Shown: positions 29,898 to 39,603, numbered from the stretch's first letter. The stretch: 64,000 nucleotides of DNA from Acinetobacter sp. S54 (GCF_016624945.1 NZ_JACVUI010000001.1:372001-436000), one strand, 5' to 3'. Notes: a model not told the origin generated them from the letters alone. Made by a program: numbers and translations.

Positions 29898-30113
29898 TTA
29901 TTGTTCGGCCTGTTTCAGCATTTTATACAGTTCATCTTTGAGTTTTAGTTTCTGGCGTTTTAAGTCCTCAATTTCCTCTAGACCACTGGTAACAGGATTC
30001 TGTTCTAAACGAATAATCTCATGATCCAGCACATTGTGTTCTTCAAAAACTTTGGAAAAATGAGCATCATCTTGTTTGAGCTGACTGATTAGAGCGCGGT
30101 ATTCTGGGAACAT
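29898..30113 (-). CDS. DUF465/YdcH family small protein
   Basis: 71 residues, fully helical and charged: FPEYRALISQLKQDDAHFSKVFEEHNVLDHEI, then DLKRQKLKLKDELYKML. This is the YdcH/DUF465 pattern, a short antiparallel coiled coil of unknown function found widely in proteobacteria. It converges on pnp and shares its terminator. Confidence 0.8.
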   Translation of the reverse strand: MFPEYRALISQLKQDDAHFSKVFEEHNVLDHEIIRLEQNPVTSGLEEIEDLKRQKLKLKDELYKMLKQAEQ

Positions 30114-30454
30114 AAATTCACCTTTTTATTTCATGTTTAAATGCATTTCTCTAATTTGAGTATGCTTAAAATTGACTAAAAATGATTTCAAAAAAGATAG
30201 GCGAGTGATACAGATTTAATCCTTAAAAATAGTAGGACTTTATGCTAAAATATGGCAGTTTTCTTTCGTAAATATTTTGTAAGTTATGTAATATTTCCAT
30301 ACCATCCATTAAAATGAGTGCCTTTTAAGGGCAATTACGTATAGAGATAAGTAGGATAAAAATACTTAAATACTCTATAGGAAATTGTGGTTTAGTTAAG
30401 ATTTTATCCAATCAAATATGCTAAAAATAACAATAGAGATTAAGAGACATTGTT
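30114..30454. promoter_or_regulatory. Long AT-rich leader region upstream of the CorA-type transporter
   Basis: A 341-bp spacer between divergent genes. It contains three similar extended -10-like elements on the plus strand: TATGCTTAAAAT (30161-30172), TATGCTAAAAT (30241-30251) and TATGCTAAAAAT (30418-30429). None has a strong -35. A short hairpin, TGCC/GGCA, lies near 30319-30333. No recognisable magnesium riboswitch was seen. Confidence 0.35.
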
Positions 30455-31678
30455 ATGCAGATTTATTATTTTTATCGGCACTCTACAGAACAATATGTAT
30501 TTTTAAGTCATGAACATCAAGCTGATCATCCATTGATTTTTCAATGGGTGGATTGCTTGCGTGAAGATGTCGTCAACCATGCTGAAGAATGGCAACAAAA
30601 AATTAGAGCAATGACAGAACTCACGATTAATGAGTTTCATATTCGTGATATTTTAAATATTGACCATCCCTGTGATTTTGACACGATGGAAGATTATGAT
30701 GTTCTCATCTTTAGAAAAATTATTACACCAGATGATCATATTGAAAACAATAATGGTTTAGGCGAGCAACATGAGAGTATTTTTGGATTGGCGACGACTC
30801 CTATTAGCTTTATCGTAAGTCAACATATTCTCGTCAGTGTCAGAGAGCAGGGCAACAAAGCTGTAGATAATTATGTACAACGCTTTCAGAGTATTTTACA
30901 GCGTAATATACAAGAACAAAATAAACCCAGAAAACTTCCCCAAAGCCCCATTGATTTAAGCTTGAGATTACTCAACACCATCATTGATGGCTATCTGGAG
31001 TTACGAACTCCATTAACCCGCCGTGTTGAACACTGGCAACGAGAATTATTACAGGGAAGAAAACGTTTTAATCAATGGCCCCAGCTATTTCAGGAAAATA
31101 TGGCATTTCAGCAAGTTGAAAATCTATGTGAAGAACAGATTGAAACTTTGCAAGAATTACGAGATGAATTGGTTGAGAATTATCATCATTTAATGGGGGA
31201 GCATGCCACAGAGTCACCTGATCTGTTATTAGTGCGCATGAATGATTTGGTTAGCCACTTGGAACGTACCCAGAAACATACGTCACGATTACGCATGGCG
31301 ATTCAGTCGGCGATCGATTTGCATTTTAACGCGATTGCTAATCAGACCAATGAAAATATGCGTATTTTAGCCATTATTACTGCGGTTTTTGCACCATTAA
31401 CGTTGTTAACGGGTGTGTATGGGATGAACTTTGAATTTATTCCCGGTCTAAAATCTCCCCTTGGTTTCTGGATGATGCTCGGGGTTATGCTTTTGTGTAC
31501 GGTATTGTTGCTTTATTATTTTTATCGACAACATTTAGTGGGTCGTGGTGAAAAGAGCGTGATTGAACTCTTGGCACAGCAAAAACGCCAGCATAATGTT
31601 AATTTATTCTGGTTTTTAGAGTATGAACCCTTGAAGCAGACGCTAAAAGAGGTTGAAAAAATGACCAAGTTCAAATAG
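30455..31678 (+). CDS. CorA/ZntB-family divalent cation transporter
   Basis: 407 residues. A large N-terminal cytoplasmic domain with a long helical region (LELRTPLTRRVEHWQRELLQ onwards) is followed by two C-terminal membrane helices (ILAIITAVFAPLTLLTGVYGMNFEF and GFWMMLGVMLLCTVLLLYYFY). The YGMNFE sequence between them is the CorA-family selectivity signature. The ion could be Mg2+, Co2+ or Zn2+; the sequence does not decide between CorA and ZntB subfamilies. It is a single-gene unit with a long untranslated leader. Confidence 0.88.
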   Translation: MQIYYFYRHSTEQYVFLSHEHQADHPLIFQWVDCLREDVVNHAEEWQQKIRAMTELTINEFHIRDILNIDHPCDFDTMEDYDVLIFRKIITPDDHIENNNGLGEQHESIFGLATTPISFIVSQHILVSVREQGNKAVDNYVQRFQSILQRNIQEQNKPRKLPQSPIDLSLRLLNTIIDGYLELRTPLTRRVEHWQRELLQGRKRFNQWPQLFQENMAFQQVENLCEEQIETLQELRDELVENYHHLMGEHATESPDLLLVRMNDLVSHLERTQKHTSRLRMAIQSAIDLHFNAIANQTNENMRILAIITAVFAPLTLLTGVYGMNFEFIPGLKSPLGFWMMLGVMLLCTVLLLYYFYRQHLVGRGEKSVIELLAQQKRQHNVNLFWFLEYEPLKQTLKEVEKMTKFK

Positions 31679-31733
31679 AACCTAAGGTAAGTGAACTTCA
31701 CATTTAAATTTTGCTGAGTTAGACTTGAGCTAC

Positions 31734-31792
31734 AGGAGATGGCATTCCTCCTGCTACAAACCGCCCTTATACGGGCTAATGATGCCTACGAC
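31734..31792 (+). ncRNA. Fluoride riboswitch (crcB motif) upstream of crcB
   Basis: The aptamer core reads GGAGATGGCATTCCTCC, a spacer, AAACC, a GCCC/GGGC hairpin and CTAATGATGCCTACG. That is the crcB-motif order: first stem closed over GATGGCATT, second hairpin, then AATGATGCC, whose ATGCC can pair with GGCAT to form the pseudoknot. GCCTACG (31784-31790) can alternatively pair with CGTAGGC (31812-31818), extended by CCCT/AGGG, forming a switching hairpin just before the coding region. There is no U tract after it, so control may be translational or Rho-linked. Confidence 0.88.
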
Positions 31793-31864
31793 CCTTTCAT
31801 TCGACAGGGAGCGTAGGCGTACGTGCTCTGTTTGATAAAAATGATTTTGGAGCATGTGGTTATT

Positions 31865-32245
31865 ATGTATTATTCACTTCTTTCTATTGCCCTAGGTTCT
31901 ATATTAGGGGCTTGGTCCCGCTGGTTTCTCGGCTTAAAATTTAATGCAACGTTTGAAAATATACCACTAGGGACTTTATTGGCCAATTTAATTGGTGGTT
32001 TTATCATTGGTTTCGCCATCGCGTTTTTTGCCAACAGTAGTTTGAGCCCCAATTATAAATTATTTATTATTACTGGCTTTTGTGGTGCGCTCACGACCTT
32101 TTCGACCTTTTCGGCAGAAGTCGTAGGTTTATTACAGCAGCAAAAAATTTCAGTTGCGATTTTCATGATTTGTATTCATTTACTGGGTTCCTTGATCTGT
32201 ACCATTTTAGGCTTATTGTCTTATCAATGGATGACCCAACACTAA
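31865..32245 (+). CDS. crcB: Fluoride ion channel Fluc/CrcB
   Basis: 126 residues, four hydrophobic helices, a dual-topology fluoride exporter protecting enolase and pyrophosphatase. Signatures: GSILGAWSRWFLG, the central GTLLANLIGGFIIGF and GFCGALTTFSTFSAEVV, which holds the Phe-box and Thr/Ser track of the F- pore. The start is placed at ATG 31865 (MYYSLLSIALG), 12 nt after GGAG; upstream in-frame starts at 31823 (GTG) or 31841 would add a non-conserved leader. The fluoride riboswitch directly upstream supports both identity and inducible regulation. Confidence 0.95.
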   Translation: MYYSLLSIALGSILGAWSRWFLGLKFNATFENIPLGTLLANLIGGFIIGFAIAFFANSSLSPNYKLFIITGFCGALTTFSTFSAEVVGLLQQQKISVAIFMICIHLLGSLICTILGLLSYQWMTQH

Positions 32246-32298
32246 ATCGAAGAAAAGTCAGTTCGCGATCAGTGAGATGATCGCGAGGAATGGAGTGA

Positions 32299-32631
32299 TT
32301 AGGATTGATTGGGGCGAATTTTTCGGCGTAGATGATGAACTTCATCAATCAAATCCAACATGACTGCAACTGCTGAAAGACTGGCATCGAAATCTCGTTG
32401 TAACCGATAGGCTCGTCGAGCGCGGATAACATCGGTGCTAGAAAAACGATACTGCTGTGGCTGACCCGAGGCTGATAGAATGTCATAGTCGATCAGTTGT
32501 AAAATCCATTCGGGACTTTGACCACTGATTTGAGCAAAATGAGTCAAATCAAATGTACATTGTTCATCAATGATTTCTGCTTCATTCAATCCGCTATATA
32601 CGATTTCACGATAATGAATTGTGGGCATCAT
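32299..32631 (-). CDS. cbpM: Chaperone modulator CbpM
   Basis: 110 residues with a MerR-like helical fold: DLTHFAQISGQSPEWILQLIDYDIL, then YRFSSTDVIRARRAYRLQRDFDASLSAVAVMLDLIDEVHHLR. CbpM binds the J domain of CbpA and inhibits both its DnaK co-chaperone and DNA-binding activities. It lies 8 bp downstream of cbpA in the same operon, the standard arrangement. Confidence 0.9.
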   Translation of the reverse strand: MMPTIHYREIVYSGLNEAEIIDEQCTFDLTHFAQISGQSPEWILQLIDYDILSASGQPQQYRFSSTDVIRARRAYRLQRDFDASLSAVAVMLDLIDEVHHLRRKIRPNQS

Positions 32632-32639
32632 TCAGCTCC

Positions 32640-33584
32640 TTATGAACGGGGTGTAAAGGATGAAAAGGCTGCAGCAAAGTTTTCATAGGCTTGCTGTTGT
32701 TCTTCGGTCGTGGCCTGAGGCAGTACTATATTCAGCACCAAATAAAGATTGCCGGGTACTTTATTCGGAATTCCTTTATCTTTCAGGCGAAGTTGTTGAC
32801 CTGTTTTTGCATTTTTAGGTAAATTAACACCGAGTTTACCTGCCAGGGTGTTGACTTCAATTTTTTGTCCCAGTGCAGCTTCCCAAGGTGTAACATCCAC
32901 CGTTGCATAAACGTCAGCGCCTTCTACACGCACGCGATCGGTATCTTTATATTGAATTTCAATATAGAGATCACCATTTTCACCCCCATTGATTCCACTT
33001 TGGCCTTGTCCACTTAGACGAATTTGCTGGCCTTCTTTCATGCCTTTTGGGATTTTTACCTGTAAAGTTTTACGTTGAACCTCAGGCTCGCCATAAGCAT
33101 TGACAGTTGGAATTTGAAGCGTGATATTTTGAGTTGTTCCATGATATGCAATCTCCACATCTACTTCGATGCTAGCATGTTGATCTTCACCACGATGACT
33201 CCGTTTTTGGCGTTGATATTGGTAATCGCCCCCACCAAAACCTGAGCCAAAACGACCGAATAGATCTTCAAAGCCCTGAAAGTCAGAAGCATTACCCTGA
33301 CGGTAAAATTGCGCACCATCAAAACCACTCGCTGCACCCTGACCATTTTGTCCAAACCCTGCAAAGCCTTGAGGATGATCTAGTATTTGATCATATTCCG
33401 CTTTTTTTTCTGGATTGCTTAAGGTGTCATAGGCGACATTGATCGCTTGCATTTTTGCTTCTGAATCAGATTCTTTACTGACATCAGGATGATATTTTCG
33501 TGCAAGTTTTCGATAGCTTTTCTTAATTTCATCTGGAGTTGCATTACGTGAAACCCCAAGTTCTTCATAGTAATTTTTTGCCAT
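32640..33584 (-). CDS. cbpA: Curved DNA-binding protein CbpA (DnaJ-class co-chaperone)
   Basis: 314 residues. J domain at residues 1-70 with HPD at 32-34, a Gly/Phe-rich linker (about 75-125, for example GFGQNGQGAASGF), then the two DnaJ C-terminal beta domains (IEVDVEIAYHGTTQNITLQIP, GKLGVNLPKNAKTGQQLRLKDKGIP). There is no zinc-finger domain, which separates it from DnaJ. It acts with DnaK and binds curved DNA in stationary phase. Paired with cbpM. Confidence 0.93.
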   Translation of the reverse strand: MAKNYYEELGVSRNATPDEIKKSYRKLARKYHPDVSKESDSEAKMQAINVAYDTLSNPEKKAEYDQILDHPQGFAGFGQNGQGAASGFDGAQFYRQGNASDFQGFEDLFGRFGSGFGGGDYQYQRQKRSHRGEDQHASIEVDVEIAYHGTTQNITLQIPTVNAYGEPEVQRKTLQVKIPKGMKEGQQIRLSGQGQSGINGGENGDLYIEIQYKDTDRVRVEGADVYATVDVTPWEAALGQKIEVNTLAGKLGVNLPKNAKTGQQLRLKDKGIPNKVPGNLYLVLNIVLPQATTEEQQQAYENFAAAFSSFTPRS

Positions 33585-33785
33585 AAAAGCTCTTTTAAAA
33601 TTGGGTTTTATTTCTTTTAATTATGGTGATGAACTGAGCAATTACAAGACGGTAAATATACTAAAATGTTGATATTTGGAAAACAAATTTTTAAATGGAT
33701 AAAGTTTTTAGGTGATTCATTTAAAACTTTATCCACTATGGATGAGCTACTGAAATTATTTTTTAGTATCATTTTCTCAATTTTA

Positions 33786-34244
33786 TTATTGATATTTAAT
33801 CCATGTCACGCTACGTCCTACCACTGAAATTCCAACATAGCCTCGTAAGGTCAGATGTTTGCCGGATGCGTTAATTTTGGCTTTGGCTTGGTAGACTTTG
33901 CCGCTAATTGGATCAAGTACATGGCCTTGAATATATTCATAAGGGTTATTGGGATTTTGTTTGAAGTCATAAACAAAAGGTAAACCAATAAACGGTTTTC
34001 CTTTTAACGCGCCAGGGCATTGTTCACATATTTCCATTTTAGGCCGTCCTGGAATTGCACGCGTTTCGATAATAATTCCAGTATAGGTACCATTTGGATT
34101 TTTCTTCACTTCTACATCGGCACGTGAGTAACCACTCCGATCATCAATCGTTTTCCATTTTCCTACAATTGGATCAGGCTGCTCAGCATGCGTATAGCCT
34201 GTCAGTATTGTCATTATGAGTAGTAAAATTCCCTTAAGTTTCAT
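33786..34244 (-). CDS. DUF2147 domain secreted protein
   Basis: 152 residues with a signal peptide (about 1-20, GYTHA). Mature part: DPIVGKWKTIDDRSGYSRADVEV, CEQCPGALKGKPFIGLPFVYDF and LTLRGYVGISVVGRSVTWIK, the DUF2147 pattern, a lipocalin-like beta barrel found in periplasmic proteins of unknown function. CEQC could form a disulfide. Flanked by AT-rich spacers of about 200-260 bp; monocistronic. Confidence 0.85.
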   Translation of the reverse strand: MKLKGILLLIMTILTGYTHAEQPDPIVGKWKTIDDRSGYSRADVEVKKNPNGTYTGIIIETRAIPGRPKMEICEQCPGALKGKPFIGLPFVYDFKQNPNNPYEYIQGHVLDPISGKVYQAKAKINASGKHLTLRGYVGISVVGRSVTWIKYQ

Positions 34245-34450
34245 TTTTTGTACATCCCCCGATGTATGAATTAAATTTGTTTTAGAATAAAAGCTCTATT
34301 TTAAAGGGGTGTTTTATATAAATACAAATAGAAACAAATATTTATAGTTTAAATACATCACATATTTTTTTAAAAATGTCAGAATAAAAATCAATTTTTC
34401 ACATAAAATAAAGACTTTGTGCAATCATCAAAGTTTATAAAATTTAGAGA

Positions 34451-34477
34451 ATAAAAAGCCCCGTATAACTACAGGGC
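34451..34477 (-). terminator. Intrinsic terminator of hslO
   Basis: On the minus strand GCCCTGTA pairs with TACGGGGC (one G-U pair) around GTTA, followed by TTTTTATT. Confidence 0.85.
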
Positions 34478-34504
34478 ATATTTAAAATAAATGCTGTTGA
34501 AGGT

Positions 34505-35380
34505 TTAGCTTAAATGTTCACCAAATAAACCTAATGCTTCTTCCGCAGTAAAGCTATATTGAGTATTACAGAACTGACAATCCATACGAATAGGGTTTTG
34601 CTCTGCAAGCGTTTCACGTACCGATTCGACACCAATCTGGATTAAAGCTTCGGCACAGCGTTCTTTCGAGCAGGTGCATCCAAATTTGAGGTGCTCAACT
34701 TCAGGCAATCGCACTTGTTCTTCATTATAAAGACGATACAAAATTTCATTGGCAGAAAGTTCAGTCAATTCCTCTGCCTTCAATGTTTCAGTCAGCATAG
34801 TCAAACGAGGCCAGATATCTTCATCCACTAGTTTTTGTTCTTCTTCATTATTTCGTGGCAATAATTGAATGAGTAAACCACCAGAGCGTTTTGCCGTGGT
34901 CGCCAGTACAATGTGAGTCGGAATTTGTGCAGATAAATCATAATACTGCATTAAGCAACCTGCCAGTGTCGGCTGATCTAGTGGGACAATGCCTTGATAA
35001 CGTTCACCGAATTCGGGTTCAATATTAATAAATAACACAGGGTTGTGAAGATGACGCAGTACTACACTGCTATCACTACCTTCCTGAAAATGAGGATCTT
35101 CTTCATAATCTGCTAGTGCACGTACTTCACCCAAGTGATTACATTCTGCCATTGCCCATTTAAAGGTACCTGAAGCCTGTATCTGTAAGCTAATTCGCCC
35201 TTTAATTTTTAAGGTACTGGCAAGTAATGCAGTGGCACTTAGCATTTCTCCGAGTAACGCTTTGACGGCGGGCATATAGTTGCGTTGCGCCAGAATAGTT
35301 TGCAAGGCTTCCTCAAGATGAACGACTTCTCCACGAACAGGGCAGTCCTCAATATAAAAACGTTGGCGTAGATCAGACAT
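34505..35380 (-). CDS. hslO: Redox-regulated chaperone Hsp33
   Basis: 291 residues. Holdase activated by oxidative unfolding in the cytoplasm. The C-terminal zinc centre is CTC in KFGCTCSKERC and CQFC in MDCQFCNTQYSF, the CxC...CxxC set whose oxidation switches the chaperone on. The N-terminal domain has VKALLGEMLSATALLASTLKIKGRISLQIQ. ATG 35380 is chosen over 35392 because GGAG lies 7 nt upstream and MSDLRQRF matches the family start. Confidence 0.96.
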   Translation of the reverse strand: MSDLRQRFYIEDCPVRGEVVHLEEALQTILAQRNYMPAVKALLGEMLSATALLASTLKIKGRISLQIQASGTFKWAMAECNHLGEVRALADYEEDPHFQEGSDSSVVLRHLHNPVLFINIEPEFGERYQGIVPLDQPTLAGCLMQYYDLSAQIPTHIVLATTAKRSGGLLIQLLPRNNEEEQKLVDEDIWPRLTMLTETLKAEELTELSANEILYRLYNEEQVRLPEVEHLKFGCTCSKERCAEALIQIGVESVRETLAEQNPIRMDCQFCNTQYSFTAEEALGLFGEHLS

Positions 35381-35430
35381 ATTTTTCTCCATAACCCTGT
35401 CTTAATGGTGTCTGTATTGTAAAACACAAG

Positions 35431-37284
35431 TCATTGTGGATCATCCCGTGTCACATCAATACGATGATTTTGTGTAGCGTTTTCTAAACTGCGTTTTAGA
35501 TTTACACCTGTACTGACGGGTTGATCACGAGCATCACTTTCAAATAAATGTTCCAGTTCGGCAAGCATATCACGGTGAGTTTCAACGATTTTTTGTTCAT
35601 CGGTATAGATGCTTTGCTGCCTTGCCAGCAATTTTTCATCATAATCCCGAAAAGTTTCGATATTTTCATAGGCTTGTTGAGCTGGAATACCTAAATCACA
35701 CAAGACTCGATAAGCCATGCCGAGTGAGGATAAATAGGTTTCACGCCAGATATATTCGATGCCTAAATCGCGCAGCAAATGAACATGATGTCGATCTCTT
35801 GCTCGTACAAATAGTCTAAGTTCAGGATAATTGAGGCGAATGTGTCGTGCCACATTCATATTGTCTTCAACATCGTCAATCGATAAAACAAAGATTCTGG
35901 CTTTTTCAATCCCTGCCGCGCGTAGAATATCGGGTTGAGTCACATCACCATAATACAGAGTCCCACCGTAGCGACGTACGAAATCAATGCGCTGCATATT
36001 GTTATCAATGGCGGTAAAACTAAAATGATGCAACCGTGCGATACGTGCAATAATTTGTCCAAAACGACCAAACCCCGCAATAATAATAGGGTGATCATGA
36101 GCAGGGATATCATCGTACTCGGGTATTTTATCCTTAAAAATAACAGGAATAATTTTAGAAGTAATTAACCAATATAAAACTGGAGTTAGCATCATGGATA
36201 ATGTGACGATCAGGGTGACGGGTTCCACCAGCGCTTGAGTCAACACTTTTTCACTTTTGGCTGCACTAAGTACAACAAAGGCAAATTCACCACCTTGTGC
36301 TAAACAGGTTCCCATCAGCAGGCTATTTTTCCAACTATACTGATTAAATCGTGCAATTACCGTTAAAACGATCAGTTTTATGAGCATTAAACTGATCGCG
36401 CCACCAATAATCAGCCACGGCATATCGACAAAAAGTGAAATCTGGGTGGTCATCCCAACAGTCATAAAAAATAGACCAAGCAGTAATCCCTTGAAGGGCG
36501 CTATGCTGGCTTCAAGCTCATGACGAAACTCAGAATCTGCCAGTAGTACACCTGTTAAAAATGCGCCCAGTGTGGTGCTGATTCCTAATAAATCCATCAG
36601 TAGAACCACAGCCATTACAATAAATAAGCCCACTGCGGTAATCAGTTCATTTGCACCGCTACGGGCAACGAAGCGGAAAAAATAACGCAAAATATAACGA
36701 CTAAAGAGGAATAAACCCGTAAACGTTGCAATAATAGCCGCAAAATAAGCTATTCCATGATGTGTGGTCTGTGTGCCAGCGAGGAGTGGAATTAGGGCCA
36801 AAAGTGGAATTGCCGCAATGTCCTGAAACAATAGAATGGAAAAAGAAGATTGCCCATAAGTCGTATTGAGTTGTTGCTTTTCACTAAGCAATTGTAAGAT
36901 AAAGGCGGTGGATGAAAGAGCCAGAGCAAAACCAATGACAAAACTGCTAATAGGACTTTGTTTGAACAGCAACAGAAGAATTGCCATCAAGACCACGCCT
37001 GTAATCACAACTTGCATGCTCCCCATAACGAAAATGGAATGCCGCATTTCCCATAAGCGTTGTGGGCGCAGTTCTAGGCCAATAATAAACATCAGCAAAA
37101 TCACACCAAAATCAGCCAGATGCATAATCGCATTGGCATCGCTGGCGATATTTAAAACACTTGGCCCAAGTAAAATACCGGTAAAGAGATAACCTAGAAC
37201 TGTGGCGATCCCAAAGCGTTTACCTAATGGTACCAAGAGTAAAGCTGCGCCTAAAAAAATCGTGATTTGTAGTAATAACGACAT
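35431..37284 (-). CDS. KefB/KefC-type monovalent cation:proton antiporter (CPA2 family)
   Basis: 617 residues. About 12 hydrophobic helices (residues 1-380), with GYLFTGILLGPSVL, FGVILLMFIIGLELRP and LLFQDIAAIPLLALIPLL typical of CPA2 antiporters, then a Rossmann RCK/TrkA-N domain starting HPIIIAGFGRFGQIIARI and a charged C-terminal tail. K+/H+ exchange, possibly gated by glutathione adducts or nucleotides as in KefC; no KefF/KefG ancillary gene is adjacent. It is near hslO, also an electrophile/oxidation-response gene, which may be coincidental. Confidence 0.88.
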   Translation of the reverse strand: MSLLLQITIFLGAALLLVPLGKRFGIATVLGYLFTGILLGPSVLNIASDANAIMHLADFGVILLMFIIGLELRPQRLWEMRHSIFVMGSMQVVITGVVLMAILLLLFKQSPISSFVIGFALALSSTAFILQLLSEKQQLNTTYGQSSFSILLFQDIAAIPLLALIPLLAGTQTTHHGIAYFAAIIATFTGLFLFSRYILRYFFRFVARSGANELITAVGLFIVMAVVLLMDLLGISTTLGAFLTGVLLADSEFRHELEASIAPFKGLLLGLFFMTVGMTTQISLFVDMPWLIIGGAISLMLIKLIVLTVIARFNQYSWKNSLLMGTCLAQGGEFAFVVLSAAKSEKVLTQALVEPVTLIVTLSMMLTPVLYWLITSKIIPVIFKDKIPEYDDIPAHDHPIIIAGFGRFGQIIARIARLHHFSFTAIDNNMQRIDFVRRYGGTLYYGDVTQPDILRAAGIEKARIFVLSIDDVEDNMNVARHIRLNYPELRLFVRARDRHHVHLLRDLGIEYIWRETYLSSLGMAYRVLCDLGIPAQQAYENIETFRDYDEKLLARQQSIYTDEQKIVETHRDMLAELEHLFESDARDQPVSTGVNLKRSLENATQNHRIDVTRDDPQ

Positions 37285-37374
37285 GAATTACCCTGATCGT
37301 TTAGAGTCTGGTTTCTTTTCTTCAACCAGTATAAACATCATTTTAAAGATTATAGATGTATGGTGTTGAGCGTT

Positions 37375-39603
37375 TTAGTTAAACTCTTGCGGATCAACAT
37401 CGATCGATAAACGTAATTGATGTTGCTTCGGCAGATGTACCACATGCGCCCACCATTGTCGTAAAAAGAAATGCATCCGTGCGCGATCTTGCGACAATAT
37501 CACCATATGTGCGCGATAACGTCCAGCTTTGCGTTCCATTGGTGCGGGAATAGGCCCCCAGATATCAATGCTTTGTTGTGCAAGCATTTGTAATTGTACC
37601 GCAATCTCAGCTAAAAACTGCTGACTATAGTCACGATTTCTGGACTCTGAACGAATTAGCACAGCGTAACGATAGGGTGGAAAAAGCGCTGTTTTACGCT
37701 CTTGCAGCATATGTTTGGCCACAGCACGATAGTCTTTCTCGATTAATGTCGTTAGCATTGGGTGGTCAGGTCTTAATGTTTGTAAGTAAACTTCACCTTT
37801 ATGTTCACCACGGCCCGCACGACCCGAGACTTGGACGATCAATTGTGCGGTACGCTCTGGCGCACGAATATCAACAGACAGTAAGCCTGCATCAATATCT
37901 AATATTGCAACGAGCGTGACATAGGGAAAATGATGGCCTTTAGCCAACATTTGAGTTCCTAGTAAGATGACTGGTTTATTCTGCTGAATCCGGTCATAAA
38001 TTTTCTGCCAGCTTCCCACTCGACTGGTACTGTCACGATCCACTCGAATAACATCATAATCTGGAAAGAGTTCATTCAGATGTTCTTCAACCTTGCCTGT
38101 TCCCATGCCGAGGGTTTTTAGAGTCTGATGCTGGCATTCGGGGCATTGATCAGGCAAGCGCTGAATCGTCCCGCAGTGGTGACAATGCAGATAAGAATAA
38201 GGTTGGGTGTGCAACGTGAAGTGTGCATCACAATGTGGGCAATTGGCTTGCCAGCCACAACTCTCACACACTAACACCGGCGCATATCCACGTCGATTCA
38301 AAAAAATTAACACCTGTTCTTTTTTATCGAGCGTTCTTTGTATTTGTTCAAGTAGCGGCTGACTTAAACCATGTTTTTTCTTTGCAACTTTTAAATCAAT
38401 GACATGCATTTTGGGCATAAGTGCCACGCCTGCACGTTGATTGAGTTGTAGCAGTTTTAATTTTTCTTGTTGAACCAGATGATAACTGTCAATACTTGGT
38501 GTGGCTGATCCTAGAATAACAGGGCAGTTTTCCAGATGTCCCCGATACAATGCAACGTCCCGTGCATGATAACGAAAGCCTTCTTGTTGCTTATAGGAAA
38601 TATCGTGTTCTTCATCGAGAATAATCAGACCAAGATTGTGTAAGGGAGTATAAATTGCAGAACGAGTCCCTAAAATAATCGAAGCTTTGCCCATTTTTGC
38701 TTGTTGCCATGCTTGTAGGCGTTTTGATTCGTTTAAGCCAGAATGCATCATCACTACATCCCCATGAAAACGCGATTTAAAACGCGCAATGGTTTGTGGA
38801 GTCAGTCCAATTTCGGGTACTAAAACCAGTACTTGTTGTCCTCGTTTCAATACCTCATGCATAATTTGTAAATAAACTTCGGTTTTACCGCTCCCTGTTA
38901 AGCCGTCCAGTAAGTAAGCTTGATAATGATTAAGCGAATGAACAACTTGCTCGATGGCTTTTTTCTGATCATCATTGGGCTTAAGAGGCATTTGTGCCAA
39001 TTGCACGGGAGTGGGCTTAAAATCTTGTGGTTCTAAATGGCATTCCACTAAATCTTTCTTTGCCAAAGATTTTAATGTTGCTGTTTCCACACCACTTAAA
39101 TTTAAAATATTTTCAGTTGTTCCAGCGGGATGAAGTTTTAAAATTTGGTACGCTTCAAACTGTTTTTGTGAACGTTTAAGCTTGGCTTCTGCATCATCAC
39201 AGGGTTTGATTTTCCAGATATGCGCCAATATATCCAAAGCTTTGCCTTGTCGTAACAATGCTGGCAATGCGGCTGGTATGACTTCACCGATTGGAAATTG
39301 ATAATACTGAGCTGACCATGTCAATAAAGTTAAAACTTTCTTGTCTAGAATTGCGTCATCATCAAGAAGTTCAGAAATGGCTTTGAGCTGAAAACGAGGG
39401 TCAAGCGGAGTATCTGGGCTGATTTTCTCAATAATGATGCCGATCAATTTTTGCCGACCAAAAGAAATAGCCACACGTGCACCAATTTGAGCGTGTTGAT
39501 ATTGAGCTGGACTTAGACTGTAGTCAAAGCTCTCATACAGATGAACGGGTACAGCGACCCGAACACGGTAAATCTCTGCTTGAGGTGGCGGCATATTTGG
39601 CAT
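37375..39603 (-). CDS. priA: Primosomal protein N' (replication restart helicase PriA)
   Basis: 742 residues. Reassembles replisomes at stalled or recombination forks. The N-terminal 3'BD is followed by helicase Walker A DGLTGSGKTEVYL (about residues 232-244), DEEH box LIILDEEHDISYKQQ, and the zinc-binding cysteine set CESCGWQANCPHCDAHF ... CHHCGTIQRLPDQCPECQH, then motif VI VSGRAGRGEHKG. All motifs are intact. Divergent from gspF, 156 bp away. Confidence 0.96.
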   Translation of the reverse strand: MPNMPPPQAEIYRVRVAVPVHLYESFDYSLSPAQYQHAQIGARVAISFGRQKLIGIIIEKISPDTPLDPRFQLKAISELLDDDAILDKKVLTLLTWSAQYYQFPIGEVIPAALPALLRQGKALDILAHIWKIKPCDDAEAKLKRSQKQFEAYQILKLHPAGTTENILNLSGVETATLKSLAKKDLVECHLEPQDFKPTPVQLAQMPLKPNDDQKKAIEQVVHSLNHYQAYLLDGLTGSGKTEVYLQIMHEVLKRGQQVLVLVPEIGLTPQTIARFKSRFHGDVVMMHSGLNESKRLQAWQQAKMGKASIILGTRSAIYTPLHNLGLIILDEEHDISYKQQEGFRYHARDVALYRGHLENCPVILGSATPSIDSYHLVQQEKLKLLQLNQRAGVALMPKMHVIDLKVAKKKHGLSQPLLEQIQRTLDKKEQVLIFLNRRGYAPVLVCESCGWQANCPHCDAHFTLHTQPYSYLHCHHCGTIQRLPDQCPECQHQTLKTLGMGTGKVEEHLNELFPDYDVIRVDRDSTSRVGSWQKIYDRIQQNKPVILLGTQMLAKGHHFPYVTLVAILDIDAGLLSVDIRAPERTAQLIVQVSGRAGRGEHKGEVYLQTLRPDHPMLTTLIEKDYRAVAKHMLQERKTALFPPYRYAVLIRSESRNRDYSQQFLAEIAVQLQMLAQQSIDIWGPIPAPMERKAGRYRAHMVILSQDRARMHFFLRQWWAHVVHLPKQHQLRLSIDVDPQEFN

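Noticed and set aside
33161..33364. Opposite-strand and alternative-frame open frames inside cbpA and other long genes
   Set aside because: They lie wholly inside well-supported genes, lack ribosome-binding sites and encode no recognisable domain.
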